Below, in pieces: positions 9,376 through 18,692 of a DNA stretch of 64,000 bases. Every line of letters starts with the position of its first letter. The first letter of the stretch is position 1. The translations under genes and the position numbers were made by a program. Source of the stretch: an uncultured Planococcus sp. (GTDB taxonomy: Bacteria; Bacillota; Bacilli; Bacillales_A; Planococcaceae); NCBI GenBank assembly GCA_947502505.1, contig CANNAE010000002.1, positions 62,001 through 126,000 of the forward strand, in the 5' to 3' direction. Below the pieces are notes generated by a model, which was given only the letters and a program-made list of their open reading frames with translations, was not told the origin of the DNA and did no database searches.

Positions 9376-10854
9376 TTATGCTTTGTTGTCGATTTGTGCA
9401 CGCTGCAATTTTCCGCTGAAATCTACATAGATGCTCTTCCATTCCGTAAAGACGTCGAGCGCAGCGACGCCTGAATCCCGGTGGCCGTTGCCGGTGCCTT
9501 TCGTCCCGCCGAACGGCAAATGAATTTCAGCGCCTGTCGTTCCGGCATTGATATAGACGATGCCTGTATCAAGGTCGCGCTGTGCTTTGAATGCCCGATT
9601 GACATCCGCCGTGAAAATCGAGCTCGACAAGCCGTAAATGACGCCGTTGTTCACTTCGATCGCCTCTTCAAAGCTTGCGACTTCAATCAATGAAATGACC
9701 GGCCCGAAAATCTCTTCTTGCGCAATGCGCATGCCAGGCGTTACTCCCGCAAACAATGTCGGTGCGTAATAGTTGCCTTTATCGAAATGGCCGCCGGTTA
9801 AAATCTCACCGCCCCTGATAAGTTCCGCTCCTTCCTCTTTGCCGATTTCAATATAGGAATGGATTTTCTCCAATGCCTTTTGGTTGATGACCGGGCCGAC
9901 TTTGACCGTCTCGTCCATGCCGTCACCGATCGTCAATTGATCCATCTTTTCAAGTAGGCGCTGTTGCAACTTCTCTTTCGCAGCTTTATGGACGATGACT
10001 CGGCTGCAGGCTGTGCAGCGCTGTCCGGCCGTGCCGAATGCGCTCCATAAAATGCCGTCGACTGCCAGATCGAGGTCTGCATCGTCCATGACGATGACTG
10101 CATTTTTCCCGCCCATCTCAAGCGATACTTTTTTCAAATGGCGGCCACAGAGTTCCGCTACCTTGCGCCCTGTATCAGTCGAGCCTGTAAATGAAATAAC
10201 CCGGATATCCCGGTGCTCGATCATGGCAGTCCCGACTTCCGATCCGGAACCGAAGACAATATTGGCGACGCCATCCGGCAATCCCGCTTCCTTGAAGATC
10301 TTAGCCATTTCATAGGCCATCATCGGAGTTTCAGTGGCCGGCTTCCAGATAAAGGCATTGCCCGCTACAATCGCCGGAAACGATTTCCAGGTAGCGATGG
10401 CTACCGGAAAATTCCAAGGGGTGATGAGCCCGACGACCCCAATCGGCGCACGCACGCTCATCGCGAATTTATCGGCCAGTTCCGAAGGCGTCGTCTCACC
10501 GAACAACCTTCTGCCTTCCCCCGCCATATAGAAGGCCATATCGATTCCTTCTTGAACTTCGCCGCGCCCTTCTTCGATCACTTTCCCCATTTCCTTTGTC
10601 AGCACGGACGCCAGATGCTCTTTGCGCTCTTTCATCAAACGCCCGATTTCATAAAGATAATCTGCCCGTTTCGGTGCCGGGACAAGCGCCCATTTTTTTT
10701 GCGCAGCTTTGGCCGCTTTGACCGCTTCTTCTACATCTGCCGCAGTTGAACGCTGGACTGTCGCGAGTTCTTCACCTGTCGCCGGATTGACGACTGGCAC
10801 AAATTCAGCGCTCTCTTCCTGCTGGAATCCCCCATTTACAAAATTCGTCAGTTT
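9376..10854 (-). CDS. Aldehyde dehydrogenase, likely aminoadipate semialdehyde dehydrogenase
   Basis: 492 residues of the ALDH superfamily: cofactor motif FTGSTDTGRK, general-base glutamate in LEMGGKNA and nucleophile cysteine in GQRCTACSR. The C-terminus has the usual FGGTKGTGNGHRDSG motif. It is first in the operon with lysine dehydrogenase and acyl-CoA dehydrogenase, so its likely job is oxidation of aminoadipate semialdehyde to 2-aminoadipate. The start at 10854 (MKLTNFVNGG) follows GGAGAGGGG; an earlier in-frame start would sit inside the cre-containing leader. Confidence 0.88.
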   Translation of the reverse strand, partial: KLTNFVNGGFQQEESAEFVPVVNPATGEELATVQRSTAADVEEAVKAAKAAQKKWALVPAPKRADYLYEIGRLMKERKEHLASVLTKEMGKVIEEGRGEVQEGIDMAFYMAGEGRRLFGETTPSELADKFAMSVRAPIGVVGLITPWNFPVAIATWKSFPAIVAGNAFIWKPATETPMMAYEMAKIFKEAGLPDGVANIVFGSGSEVGTAMIEHRDIRVISFTGSTDTGRKVAELCGRHLKKVSLEMGGKNAVIVMDDADLDLAVDGILWSAFGTAGQRCTACSRVIVHKAAKEKLQQRLLEKMDQLTIGDGMDETVKVGPVINQKALEKIHSYIEIGKEEGAELIRGGEILTGGHFDKGNYYAPTLFAGVTPGMRIAQEEIFGPVISLIEVASFEEAIEVNNGVIYGLSSSIFTADVNRAFKAQRDLDTGIVYINAGTTGAEIHLPFGGTKGTGNGHRDSGVAALDVFTEWKSIYVDFSGKLQRAQIDNKA

Positions 10855-10881
10855 CATCGAATTACCCCTCTCCACCTTAAA

Positions 10882-10895
10882 TGTAAACGCTTTCA
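10882..10895 (-). promoter_or_regulatory. CcpA cre site ahead of the lysine-degradation operon
   Basis: TGAAAGCGTTTACA on the minus strand fits the Bacillus catabolite-responsive element consensus. It lies about 28 bases upstream of the aldehyde dehydrogenase start, so glucose-type repression of lysine degradation is predicted. Confidence 0.78.
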
Positions 10896-11013
10896 CTATT
10901 TACTCTATTCCCTATAAAACGAAAAACTCCTACACGCTTTCCTAACTTCCTTCCAATACTTTTTAAAGCCAGGGACATTGGGCCGACTTTAAAGGAAAAT
11001 TGCCAAGAAACGG

Positions 11014-11042
11014 TTGACACTGACCATTCGTCATAGTCTAAT
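11014..11042 (+). promoter_or_regulatory. Sigma-A promoter and dyad of the MerR gene
   Basis: TTGACA, a 17-base spacer, then TCTAAT. The spacer holds a TGAC/GTCA dyad centred between the two boxes, as in MerR-type operators. Autoregulation by the downstream protein is likely. Confidence 0.72.
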
Positions 11043-11062
11043 CAAGAGTAGAGGTGATTGAA

Positions 11063-11857
11063 ATGTACAAAGTACAAGAAGTGGCAAAGATCGCGGGCGT
11101 CAGTGTGCGCACGCTGCATCATTATGACAGCATCGATTTAATGAAACCGAGCAATAAAGGATCGAACCGATACCGCTATTACAGCGATGAAGACTTGAAA
11201 TTGCTCCAACAAATCCTATTCCTCAAAGAACTCGGGTTTTCATTGAAGAAAATCCAGGAAATCATCAAAAATGGCTATGATGCCGAATACGCCATGGCGC
11301 GCCACATCGAGCTGCTTGAACAGAAAAAGTTCCGCATCGAGCAATTGATCGCTAACGCACAAATGACGCAAGATGAGTTTTCATCCGGGGAATCCCTGGG
11401 CAATGAACAGCGCTTTTCCGCCTTTTCCATTCGCCATACACCGGACCGCATCGATTTGTATCAGAAACCGGAGATCGAAGTATCCGTTAAGGAAGACCTC
11501 GAAAACATCAAAGACGAGACGTCCGTTCTTGATGACTCGGCTCCTGACACCGCTAAACCCGAAAAAGAAACGGAAAACCTGGAAGAAATCGACCGTGAGG
11601 CGAACCGCATTTACAGCGCCGTTGCAGGGTTGATGCATTTGCCGGCGGACGCACTCGAAGTCCAGGAAGAAATGGCCGCTTATTACCATTTGCTTGACCG
11701 TTTCTATGAATGTACGCCGAAGATGTTCCGCAACTTGGCGAATCTCTACGCAAACGATAGCCGCTTTTCACGGACCATCGACCAGCATGGCGACGGTTTA
11801 TCCGACTACCTGAAAGACGCGATGCATGTGCACGCGGATGCCCTTCAGCATGCATGA
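11063..11857 (+). CDS. MerR family regulator with TipAS-type effector domain
   Basis: 264 residues. The N-terminal winged HTH (YKVQEVAKIAGVSVRTLHHYDSI) is followed by a long dimerisation helix (about 75-115), an acidic linker (about 130-165) and a C-terminal domain like TipAS (EMAAYYHLLDRFYECTPKMFRNLA). TipAS domains bind hydrophobic peptides or drugs and activate efflux or stress genes. The start is ATG at 11063 behind AGAGGTG. It is transcribed divergently from the lysine operon, but no evidence shows it regulates that operon. A small zinc-ribbon ORF overlaps its end. Confidence 0.87.
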   Translation: MYKVQEVAKIAGVSVRTLHHYDSIDLMKPSNKGSNRYRYYSDEDLKLLQQILFLKELGFSLKKIQEIIKNGYDAEYAMARHIELLEQKKFRIEQLIANAQMTQDEFSSGESLGNEQRFSAFSIRHTPDRIDLYQKPEIEVSVKEDLENIKDETSVLDDSAPDTAKPEKETENLEEIDREANRIYSAVAGLMHLPADALEVQEEMAAYYHLLDRFYECTPKMFRNLANLYANDSRFSRTIDQHGDGLSDYLKDAMHVHADALQHA

Positions 11858-11978
11858 GCTCATCGGCCCTTGCAGCAATTGCGGTAAAGAGGTCTATTGC
11901 CGTGACGGATTTTTGGACGGCGTCTATATCGACGGCGAATTGATTTGCCATGATTGCGCAGAAGAACTCGACAATTAA
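11850..11978 (+). CDS. Small zinc-ribbon-like protein (42 aa)
   Basis: A 42-codon ORF overlapping the end of the MerR gene by 8 bases. It reads MHELIGPCSNCGKEVYC and continues with an acidic middle and ELICHDCAEELDN. Two CxxC pairs plus an extra cysteine suggest a zinc-binding ribbon. In-frame ATGs at 11838 and 11826 would lengthen it slightly. No strong ribosome site is visible, so translational coupling to the MerR gene is likely. It ends ten bases before a shared terminator. Function is unknown; a role with the regulator is only a guess. Confidence 0.65.
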   Translation: MHELIGPCSNCGKEVYCRDGFLDGVYIDGELICHDCAEELDN

Positions 11979-11987
11979 TCCATAAAG

Positions 11988-12022
11988 AAAAGCCTGAACG
12001 GGAAATCCCGTTCAGGCTTTTT
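11988..12022. terminator. Bidirectional terminator between MerR unit and trhO
   Basis: AAAAGCCTGAACGGG / CCCGTTCAGGCTTTTT with a 4-base loop AAAT. A-run and T-run on opposite sides let it serve both convergent transcripts. Confidence 0.92.
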
Positions 12023-12029
12023 CGGTTGC

Positions 12030-12992
12030 TTATGATTGTGCAGTTTCCTTTAATGCATCAAGGCGCTGTTGTACTTCTTCGCCCGTCAAGCCATGCTCAA
12101 AAGCATAGCGGTTGCGTGGATGTTCACGGCATTCGTCTGAACATGAACGCATGTATTTGTGCTCGTTTTCTTCTGAAGACAAGATTTTCGCATTGCATTC
12201 AGGGTTCGCGCAGTTGACGTAGCGCTCACAAGGCTCGCCCGTGAAATGGTCTTTCCCGACAACCGTATGCTCGACGCGGTTGACCGGTACGGCGATGCGC
12301 TCATCGAAGACGTACAATTGCCCATCCCATAGCTTGCCTTGCACTTCCGGGTCTTTGCCATAAGTGACGATGCCGCCGTGAAGCTGGTTGACATCATCGA
12401 AGCCTTCACGTTTCATCCAGCCTGAGAATTTTTCACAGCGGATGCCGCCTGTGCAATACGTCAAAATTTTCTTGCCTTCAAACTGCTCTTTGTTTTCGCG
12501 GATCCATTCCGGCAAATCGCGGAAGGTTTCTACGTCAGGACGCACCGCACCGCGGAAATGCCCCAAATCGTATTCGTAGTCATTGCGTGCATCGATGACC
12601 ACTGTATCCTGGTCTTGCATCAATTTATAAAATTCTTTCGGCTCCAAATAATTGCCGGTCAATTCGTTCGGGTTGATATCTTCTTCAAGTCCAAGATGGA
12701 CAATCTCTTTTTTCGCGCGAACATGCATTTTCTTGAAAGCATGGCCATCCGCTTCGTCGATTTTAAAGACGATGTCGGCAAAGCGCTCATCGCTCTTCAT
12801 CATTTCCATATATTGTTCAGTTTGCTCGATCGTGCCGGAGCATGTGCCGTTGATTCCTTCTTCTGATACGAGAATGCGGCCTTTCAATCCGATTTCTTTG
12901 CAGGCGGCCAAATGCTCGGCTGCGAATTCTTCCGGATTCTCGATTGGTGTATATAGATAGTACAGTAAGACATTATGTGTATGATTTTGCAT
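12030..12992 (-). CDS. trhO: tRNA uridine(34) hydroxylase (rhodanese-like)
   Basis: 320 residues with an N-terminal acylphosphatase-like region and a central rhodanese domain (about 120-220) whose active loop is CTGGIRCEK. The cysteine-rich C-terminus ([24 protein letters not shown]) is typical of TrhO/YceA-type proteins. These hydroxylate U34 of several tRNAs on the way to 5-methoxyuridine-type wobble bases. The ATG at 12992 has AGGAGG seven bases upstream. It is monocistronic and shares its terminator with the convergent MerR unit. Confidence 0.92.
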   Translation of the reverse strand: MQNHTHNVLLYYLYTPIENPEEFAAEHLAACKEIGLKGRILVSEEGINGTCSGTIEQTEQYMEMMKSDERFADIVFKIDEADGHAFKKMHVRAKKEIVHLGLEEDINPNELTGNYLEPKEFYKLMQDQDTVVIDARNDYEYDLGHFRGAVRPDVETFRDLPEWIRENKEQFEGKKILTYCTGGIRCEKFSGWMKREGFDDVNQLHGGIVTYGKDPEVQGKLWDGQLYVFDERIAVPVNRVEHTVVGKDHFTGEPCERYVNCANPECNAKILSSEENEHKYMRSCSDECREHPRNRYAFEHGLTGEEVQQRLDALKETAQS

Positions 12993-13111
12993 GAATCATA
13001 CCTCCTGATTTTCGATTTGGCCCATTCCCTTGATACAGGAAAAACCTAGCCTATTTTACCCCACCACGTAAAAAAATTCAACTTCCCCCAACGCTTTCTC
13101 TGTGGAGGGCA

Positions 13112-13141
13112 TAAAAAAAACAGCCCCGGCGGACGGGACTG
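13112..13141 (-). terminator. Terminator of the 2-hydroxyacid dehydrogenase gene
   Basis: On the minus strand CAGTCCCG / CGGGGCTG pairs with one U-G wobble and is followed by eight T. The wobble makes it stronger leftward. Confidence 0.85.
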
Positions 13142-13147
13142 CCTCCT

Positions 13148-14098
13148 TTAGCACACTCTATTTTTGATGGGCTTGCTATTGGCGCAAGCAAGCAGCGCTT
13201 CTTTGTTCAGCTCCATCATCGCATAGCGCGTTTGGACCGTCGCACTGCCGATGTGCGGCGTGACCGTCAAATTATCGAGCGTTTGAAGCGGATGATCCAG
13301 CGGCAACGGTTCTTGCTCGAATACATCGAGCCCCGCTCCCCAGATGGATTTGCTGTTTAAAGCTTCATAAAGAGCTTGCTCATCGACAATCCCGCCTCTG
13401 CCGCAATTGATGAGGATCGCGGTGTCTTTCATCAAAGCCAGTTCGCGTTCACCGATCATGCCTTTTGTTTGTTCGGTCAGCGGTGCCAGGATGACGACGA
13501 AATCGGAACGCTTCAATAACTCATCCAGCTCCGCATAATCCGCGTCTTCCAAGCTTTTGCGCGTCCGGTTATGGTAAATGACTTCCATATTGAAGCCTTG
13601 CGCCCGCCTGCATACCGCTTCCCCGATACGCCCCATGCCGATGATGCCGACCGTCGAACCATGCACGTTCTGACCAGTCATCCCCATCGGCGTCCAGGCT
13701 TGCCATTCACCGCTCCTGACCGTTCTTTCCGCTTCAACCAGTCGGCGGGCCGTCGCCAGCATCAATGCGAATGTTAAGTCTGCCGTAGTTTCAGTCAAGA
13801 CGTCTGGGGTATTGGTGACGATCACTTTATGCTCTCTCGCTGCATCGAGATCGACGTTATTATAGCCCACCGCCAAATTGACGACGATATCCAAGTTCGG
13901 CGCAGACTCAAACAGCTCACGATCGATCTGGTCGCCTAGCATCGTCCACAGCGCCTGCGCTTCCTTCGCTTCTTCAAGCAATTTTTCACGAGGCGCATTG
14001 CGTTCTTCTTCCGGCCACATGCGCACTTCGTAGACATCGTGCAAATCCGCCACTGCTTCTTTTGGCAGCTGCTGGGTAATAAATAAAATCGGTTTCAT
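13148..14098 (-). CDS. D-2-hydroxyacid dehydrogenase (glyoxylate/hydroxypyruvate reductase type)
   Basis: 316 residues with the NAD-binding motif GIIGMGRIG (near 151) and the signature segments NCGRGGIVDE and TPHIGSAT carrying the catalytic Arg/Glu/His triad. It resembles the GyaR/YvcT branch that reduces glyoxylate or hydroxypyruvate, but the substrate is inferred. The ATG at 14098 follows GGAGGAG. A 45-base gap separates it from DedA upstream, with no terminator between, so the two may be cotranscribed. Confidence 0.87.
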   Translation of the reverse strand: MKPILFITQQLPKEAVADLHDVYEVRMWPEEERNAPREKLLEEAKEAQALWTMLGDQIDRELFESAPNLDIVVNLAVGYNNVDLDAAREHKVIVTNTPDVLTETTADLTFALMLATARRLVEAERTVRSGEWQAWTPMGMTGQNVHGSTVGIIGMGRIGEAVCRRAQGFNMEVIYHNRTRKSLEDADYAELDELLKRSDFVVILAPLTEQTKGMIGERELALMKDTAILINCGRGGIVDEQALYEALNSKSIWGAGLDVFEQEPLPLDHPLQTLDNLTVTPHIGSATVQTRYAMMELNKEALLACANSKPIKNRVC

Positions 14099-14143
14099 GA
14101 AACTCCTCCACCCTTCTTCTGATTAACTATCCGTCGATAAGCT

Positions 14144-14755
14144 TTACTGTCCAGCACTGCGCCTTTTTTTAAACAGCCACCACATGATCACGGCACCTAA
14201 AAAGAGCAGTGCATACACGATATTCGAATAAATGCCCAATTGCTGAAGGATTTCTTCCCGGTTCTCTCCGACAGCCCGCCCGGCATAGACGAGCACCGTG
14301 TTCCAAATTAAGGTGCCCGCTGTCGTAAACGCCAGGAAAAGAATGAATTTCATATTGGACATGCCTGCCGGGATCGAGATGAGGCTGCGGACAAGCGGGA
14401 TCAGCCTCCCGATGAATACGGCGAACACCCCGAATCGGTCAAACCAGCGATCCGCTTTATAGAGGTCCGCTTTTTTCAAGCGCAGCCACCGGCCATGTTT
14501 GTCGATGATGTGCTCAAGCCGTTCTACATCTAACAGAAGCCCGAGCCCATAGAGCATGGCAGCGCCGGCGACAGAACCGGCCGTAGCGGATAGGATGACT
14601 CCCCATACCGTCAGGCTGGTGGTTGATGTCATAAACCCGCCAGCAGTCAGGACCACTTCCGATGGGACAGGCGGAAATACATTTTCCAGCAAGATCAGCA
14701 GGAAGATCCCGAAATAGCCGTAATTCTCCATGATCGATGTAATCCACTGTTCCAT
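14144..14755 (-). CDS. DedA family membrane protein
   Basis: 203 residues with the DedA/SNARE-associated signature: ENVFPPVPSEVVL near 24-36, and FGVFAVFIGRLIPLVRSLISIPAGMSNM near 109-136. Several membrane segments follow. DedA proteins are lipid scramblases or transporters (for example of phosphatidylethanolamine or undecaprenyl phosphate) needed for envelope homeostasis. The specific lipid is not evident. Start ATG 14755 follows AAGGGGG. Confidence 0.92.
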   Translation of the reverse strand: MEQWITSIMENYGYFGIFLLILLENVFPPVPSEVVLTAGGFMTSTTSLTVWGVILSATAGSVAGAAMLYGLGLLLDVERLEHIIDKHGRWLRLKKADLYKADRWFDRFGVFAVFIGRLIPLVRSLISIPAGMSNMKFILFLAFTTAGTLIWNTVLVYAGRAVGENREEILQQLGIYSNIVYALLFLGAVIMWWLFKKRRSAGQ

Positions 14756-14847
14756 AGGAGGCCCCCTTTAAACACCCTGACGCCCGGTCTTTCTGCATGT
14801 CCATCTCCTATATATATTGACGAAACCGTTCAAATTTAAACAGCATG

Positions 14848-14878
14848 AAAAAAGCCGCGCTCGTATCCGCGCGGCTTG
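14848..14878 (-). terminator. Terminator of the carboxylate uptake/activation operon
   Basis: AAGCCGCGC / GCGCGGCTT hairpin with an 8-base loop, followed by T5 on the minus strand, directly downstream of the acyl-CoA synthetase stop. Confidence 0.88.
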
Positions 14879-14882
14879 CTTA

Positions 14883-16454
14883 TCATGCATTCATTTTACG
14901 CAATTCCACGCGGCGGATCTTCCCGGAAGTTGTCTTCGGGAGTTCCTGCAGAAATTCGATGACGCGCGGATACTTATAAGGTGCGGTAATGCCTTTGACA
15001 TGGTCCTGCAATTCCTTGATCATCGCCTCATCCTGCCTGCCGCTATCCCGTAAGACGACAAATGCCTTGACGATATTGCCGCGAATTTCATCCGGCGCTG
15101 CCACGACTGCGCATTCCTGTACGGCCGGATGCTTCATGAGCGCATCTTCCACTTCAAACGGCCCGATCGTGTAACCGGAAGAAATGATGATATCGTCGCT
15201 GCGGCCTTCAAACCAGAAATAGCCGTCTTCATCACGCGACGCTTGGTCTCCTGTTAAATACCAATCCCCGCGGAAAGAAGCTTTCGTCCGTTCTGGATCC
15301 CGGTAATATTCCCGGAACAGTGCAGGGCAGCTTTTGTGTACGGCGATATCGCCCACTTCCCCCGCTGCCGCCGGTTGTCCGTCTTCATTGATAATATCAA
15401 CCGGATTACCGGGTGTCGGCTTGCCCATCGAGCCCGGTTTCATTCCCATATCCTGCAAGATGCATACGAGCAAGGTGTTTTCGGTTTGCCCGTAGCCATC
15501 GCGCACATTCAATTCGAAAGCCTCCTGGAAAGCATCAATCACTTGGCGGTTAAGCGGCTCGCCGGCTGATACGGCACTGCGCAGCTCAGGCAATTTATAA
15601 TCGTTCAGATTCTCGACCTTGGCCATGATGCGGTATTCTGTCGGCGTACAGCACAGCACGTTGACTTTTTCGTCTTTCAGGATGTCCAAATACTTCAACG
15701 CATCGAATCCGCCATTATAGACAAGTGCCGTTGCGCCGAGCGTGATGGTCGAAAGAAAAGGGCTCCAAATCCATTTTTGCCATCCTGGCGCCGCCGTGGC
15801 CCAGACAATATCGCCGCTTTGCACGCCGAGCCATTCGGTCGCTGCTGTCCGGACGTGCGCATAGCCCCACCCGTGCACATGGACGACACCTTTCGGATTG
15901 CCAGTCGTACCGGATGTATACGATAGGAACGCCATGTCTTCGCGGTTTGTCTCAACCGCTTCAAATTCTCTTGGCTGTGCAGAAGCCAGTTCTTCAAGCG
16001 ATTGCCAGCCTTGTTCGCTCCCGCCGATAATCAATTTATTGTTCAACGCGTCGTAGTTTTCTTCAATGGAATTCGTTTCAGCCGTCGTCTTATAATGAGC
16101 GATAATCGCTTTTGCGCCGGAATGTTCCATGCGGTAGCTTAAATCTTTTTTGCGCAGCATTTCAGAACAGGGAATTGCCACAAGGCCTGCACGCAAGCAT
16201 GCCAGATATGTCATATACGCTTCCGGGATCCGGGGCAGGATGATCAGGACACGATCCCCTTTTTCAAGCCCTAATTCGATGAGGGCTTGTGCATATTGGT
16301 TCATTTTGGAAAAAAGCTCCTGATAAGAGAGGTCGATGCGCTCGTTGCCGGAATCGAACCAACGGACCGCAATCCGTTCTGCATCATTTTTATAAGCTTC
16401 CAGTTCAGAAGTAATATTGTATTGTTCAGGTGCAATCAATTGTTCAACATTCAT
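14883..16454 (-). CDS. Acyl-CoA synthetase (acetate/methylbutyrate-CoA ligase type)
   Basis: 523 residues of the ANL superfamily: P-loop FLSYTSGTTGNPKGVVH (near 175-190), DGYGQTE, YLTGDQASRDEDGYFWFEGRSDD and the C-terminal catalytic lysine region TTSGKIRRVELR. It resembles MbcS/YtcI-type enzymes that activate short or branched carboxylic acids to CoA esters using ATP. It is the last gene of an operon with a carboxylate-type symporter, so the imported acid is probably activated here. ATG 16454 has AGGAGG. Confidence 0.88.
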   Translation of the reverse strand: MNVEQLIAPEQYNITSELEAYKNDAERIAVRWFDSGNERIDLSYQELFSKMNQYAQALIELGLEKGDRVLIILPRIPEAYMTYLACLRAGLVAIPCSEMLRKKDLSYRMEHSGAKAIIAHYKTTAETNSIEENYDALNNKLIIGGSEQGWQSLEELASAQPREFEAVETNREDMAFLSYTSGTTGNPKGVVHVHGWGYAHVRTAATEWLGVQSGDIVWATAAPGWQKWIWSPFLSTITLGATALVYNGGFDALKYLDILKDEKVNVLCCTPTEYRIMAKVENLNDYKLPELRSAVSAGEPLNRQVIDAFQEAFELNVRDGYGQTENTLLVCILQDMGMKPGSMGKPTPGNPVDIINEDGQPAAAGEVGDIAVHKSCPALFREYYRDPERTKASFRGDWYLTGDQASRDEDGYFWFEGRSDDIIISSGYTIGPFEVEDALMKHPAVQECAVVAAPDEIRGNIVKAFVVLRDSGRQDEAMIKELQDHVKGITAPYKYPRVIEFLQELPKTTSGKIRRVELRKMNA

Positions 16455-16475
16455 CTAATTTCCTCCTTTTTCTAT

Positions 16476-17042
16476 TCAACCAGCCGGAATGACCAAATAA
16501 TAGATACTTGCCAAAAACAAGAACGCCATCATAGCTGATACATACGCTTTTTTCGCCGTAAACCCTTGAACGGCTTGAATGATTTTTACACTGGCCAAAT
16601 ACATCCACACCACACCGATGACAAGAAAGAGATCGACCCACCACGCGCCATTGCCAATCCCCGCCAAATAAGGTGCACCGAGCAAGCCCGGAAGCAGCGC
16701 AACCGGCGTTGCCAGGCTGATGGCACGATATTTCGCCGTGCCGCCAAGCGCCTTGGACCCCGCCCACAAAAGCGCTGCCATGCCGACTTTTGTGATAAAC
16801 GCCGTCAGGATGCCAAAGATGATGAAAATCAGTGGAACGATGATATTCTGCAATAAAACGGAGTCAAAACTGCTTATGTATGAGGCTTGCGACGCGATTG
16901 AAATCGCGCCATAGCCTACCCCTACGATGAGCAGCAACAGCCGGCTCACCGTTTCGGTTTTCGGTAATTCCAGGAATGACCGGTAAGATGGATCATTCAG
17001 GCTTATCATTTTTCCAACCAACTTTGCCACTCCCTTTACCAT
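16476..17042 (-). CDS. Yip1 family membrane protein
   Basis: 188 residues with five hydrophobic segments and a Yip1-like layout (LLLLIVGVGYGAISIASQ, VGMAALLWAGSKALGG, PVALLPGLLGAPYLAGIG). Function is unknown. It sits between the symporter, whose stop codon directly abuts this ATG, and the acyl-CoA synthetase 21 bases on, so it probably supports uptake or membrane organisation for that pathway. An internal start at residue 12 is possible because the ribosome site for the first ATG is modest. Confidence 0.72.
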   Translation of the reverse strand: MVKGVAKLVGKMISLNDPSYRSFLELPKTETVSRLLLLIVGVGYGAISIASQASYISSFDSVLLQNIIVPLIFIIFGILTAFITKVGMAALLWAGSKALGGTAKYRAISLATPVALLPGLLGAPYLAGIGNGAWWVDLFLVIGVVWMYLASVKIIQAVQGFTAKKAYVSAMMAFLFLASIYYLVIPAG

Positions 17043-18689
17043 TTACATTCCCCAAGGCATTAGCGCCCAAATTGCGACAGCGGCAGAAACGGCGACTGTA
17101 ATGCCTGCACCGATTGTGCTGTTATAACGGTAAGCTTTAATATCTTTCCAGCCATGAATGCGCTCGATCAACTCGATATCGGCTTGCTTCGTCAATTTCC
17201 CGGAAAGCGCCGGAATGCGGTTGGTGATATAGGAAACCACGATCAATAAGATAAAGCTAACGGGTACTGCAAGCATCGCGCCGGATAGCCCCATGCCGTC
17301 CGTTACGCCGTGCCCCGTCAATACGATACTTGGAAATACGAAGGGCGACACGATGATATAAATGGCACCAGCGACTACAGACGCTGCGATCGCGCCGAAT
17401 TTATTCGCCTCTTTCCACCAAACGCCGACGATGATCAACGGAGCATTGGTGACGCCTGCCAACCCGAACGCCCATAGGATACTGACGACAAGGAAAGCCG
17501 GCGGGTTAATCGCAAGCAGGATACTCGCAATCCCCCCTGCAAAAATCGCGATAAAGCCAATGCGCAAATTCAAGCGCTGTGAGATATCCGGTTTCAATGT
17601 CGAGATGATATCTTGTGAGATCAATGCGCCGATCGCCAGCAAGTTCCCGCTCAATGTCGACAGGCCGGCAGAGATCGCGCCGGCAATGACAAGTGCTGTC
17701 ACCCATTCCGGGTTATAGACCATATTCAAGATAATCGTCAATTTGTCTGCATCGCCGTCGGAAATCGTCACGCCTTGCGTAGTTGTTGCAAAGACGCCGA
17801 CAAAGCCCATCGCATATGTTGCAGAGAACACCAAACCGAGAATAAAGGCAAACCATACCATTGCCGAGCGCGCACTCTTCAATGAAGAAGCCGTGTAAAC
17901 GCGCATCGCCAAATGAGGCAAGCCAAGCGCGCCGATCGTCAGCGCCGGGATGATGGAGAAATACCATTTCGGCGAGAACTGATAATCGAAGAACGATGGC
18001 AACGCGTCCATCATCGCCGGTACCATGTCCGAATACAGCAGCGGCGGGAAATACCAACCGGAAGCGCCGATCGCTTTCATGATCGCTGCAAGCGGCACGA
18101 TGAACATCAAAGCAATGATGACCATCTGGATGGCCGCGTTATTCGTTGCCCCGGCCATTCCTCCGATCGTGATATAACCCACAATCAAAATACCGAAAAT
18201 GAACAGCCCGGTAATATACGGAATGCCAAGCAAGGTTTCGAAAGTAATCGCGATGCCGATCATCTGGCCAAGCGCATACATGATCGAAACGAGAATCATG
18301 AACAAGGCAGCGATGATGGAAGCCGTCGTGCCGTAGCGGTCACGGATGAAATGAGTCGGCGAGAAAGCACCCATGCGGCGCAAACTCGTTCCGTAAATGA
18401 TCGTGATCAACGGAATCGCCAAGATCAATTGAATCCACAACATGATAAAAGGAACCTGCAATTGCAAGATAAGGGCGGTAATGCCTAAAAATGTTGCTAA
18501 ACTCATATATGTAGAGGCCATCGCCAAGCCATTGGTGATTGCTCCAACATTCGATCCGCCTACATACAGCTCTTTGGCTGATTTGCTTTGGCGGTTCGAA
18601 ATGAAACCGACGATGTAAAACAAGACGAATGTCGCGCCTACGACTATCAGTCCCAGGATTGGATTATCCAGCTGCCAGCTTTGTTCCAT
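17043..18689 (-). CDS. Sodium:solute symporter, acetate-permease-like large subunit
   Basis: 548 residues with about 13 membrane segments and SSS-family motifs (GLAMASTYMSLATFLG near 53-68, AGAISAGLSTLSGNLLAIGALISQD near 335-359). Such two-subunit symporters (with a DUF4212/DUF485 partner) import acetate or related monocarboxylates with sodium. It starts three bases after the small subunit stop, indicating coupled translation. Regulation is by the cre-containing promoter at 19075-19104. Confidence 0.9.
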   Translation of the reverse strand: MEQSWQLDNPILGLIVVGATFVLFYIVGFISNRQSKSAKELYVGGSNVGAITNGLAMASTYMSLATFLGITALILQLQVPFIMLWIQLILAIPLITIIYGTSLRRMGAFSPTHFIRDRYGTTASIIAALFMILVSIMYALGQMIGIAITFETLLGIPYITGLFIFGILIVGYITIGGMAGATNNAAIQMVIIALMFIVPLAAIMKAIGASGWYFPPLLYSDMVPAMMDALPSFFDYQFSPKWYFSIIPALTIGALGLPHLAMRVYTASSLKSARSAMVWFAFILGLVFSATYAMGFVGVFATTTQGVTISDGDADKLTIILNMVYNPEWVTALVIAGAISAGLSTLSGNLLAIGALISQDIISTLKPDISQRLNLRIGFIAIFAGGIASILLAINPPAFLVVSILWAFGLAGVTNAPLIIVGVWWKEANKFGAIAASVVAGAIYIIVSPFVFPSIVLTGHGVTDGMGLSGAMLAVPVSFILLIVVSYITNRIPALSGKLTKQADIELIERIHGWKDIKAYRYNSTIGAGITVAVSAAVAIWALMPWGM

Positions 18690-18692
18690 CGC

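Noticed and set aside
17913..18488. 191-codon open frame antisense to the symporter
   Set aside because: Very Arg/Asp/His-rich translation opposite hydrophobic helices of the symporter; a shadow.
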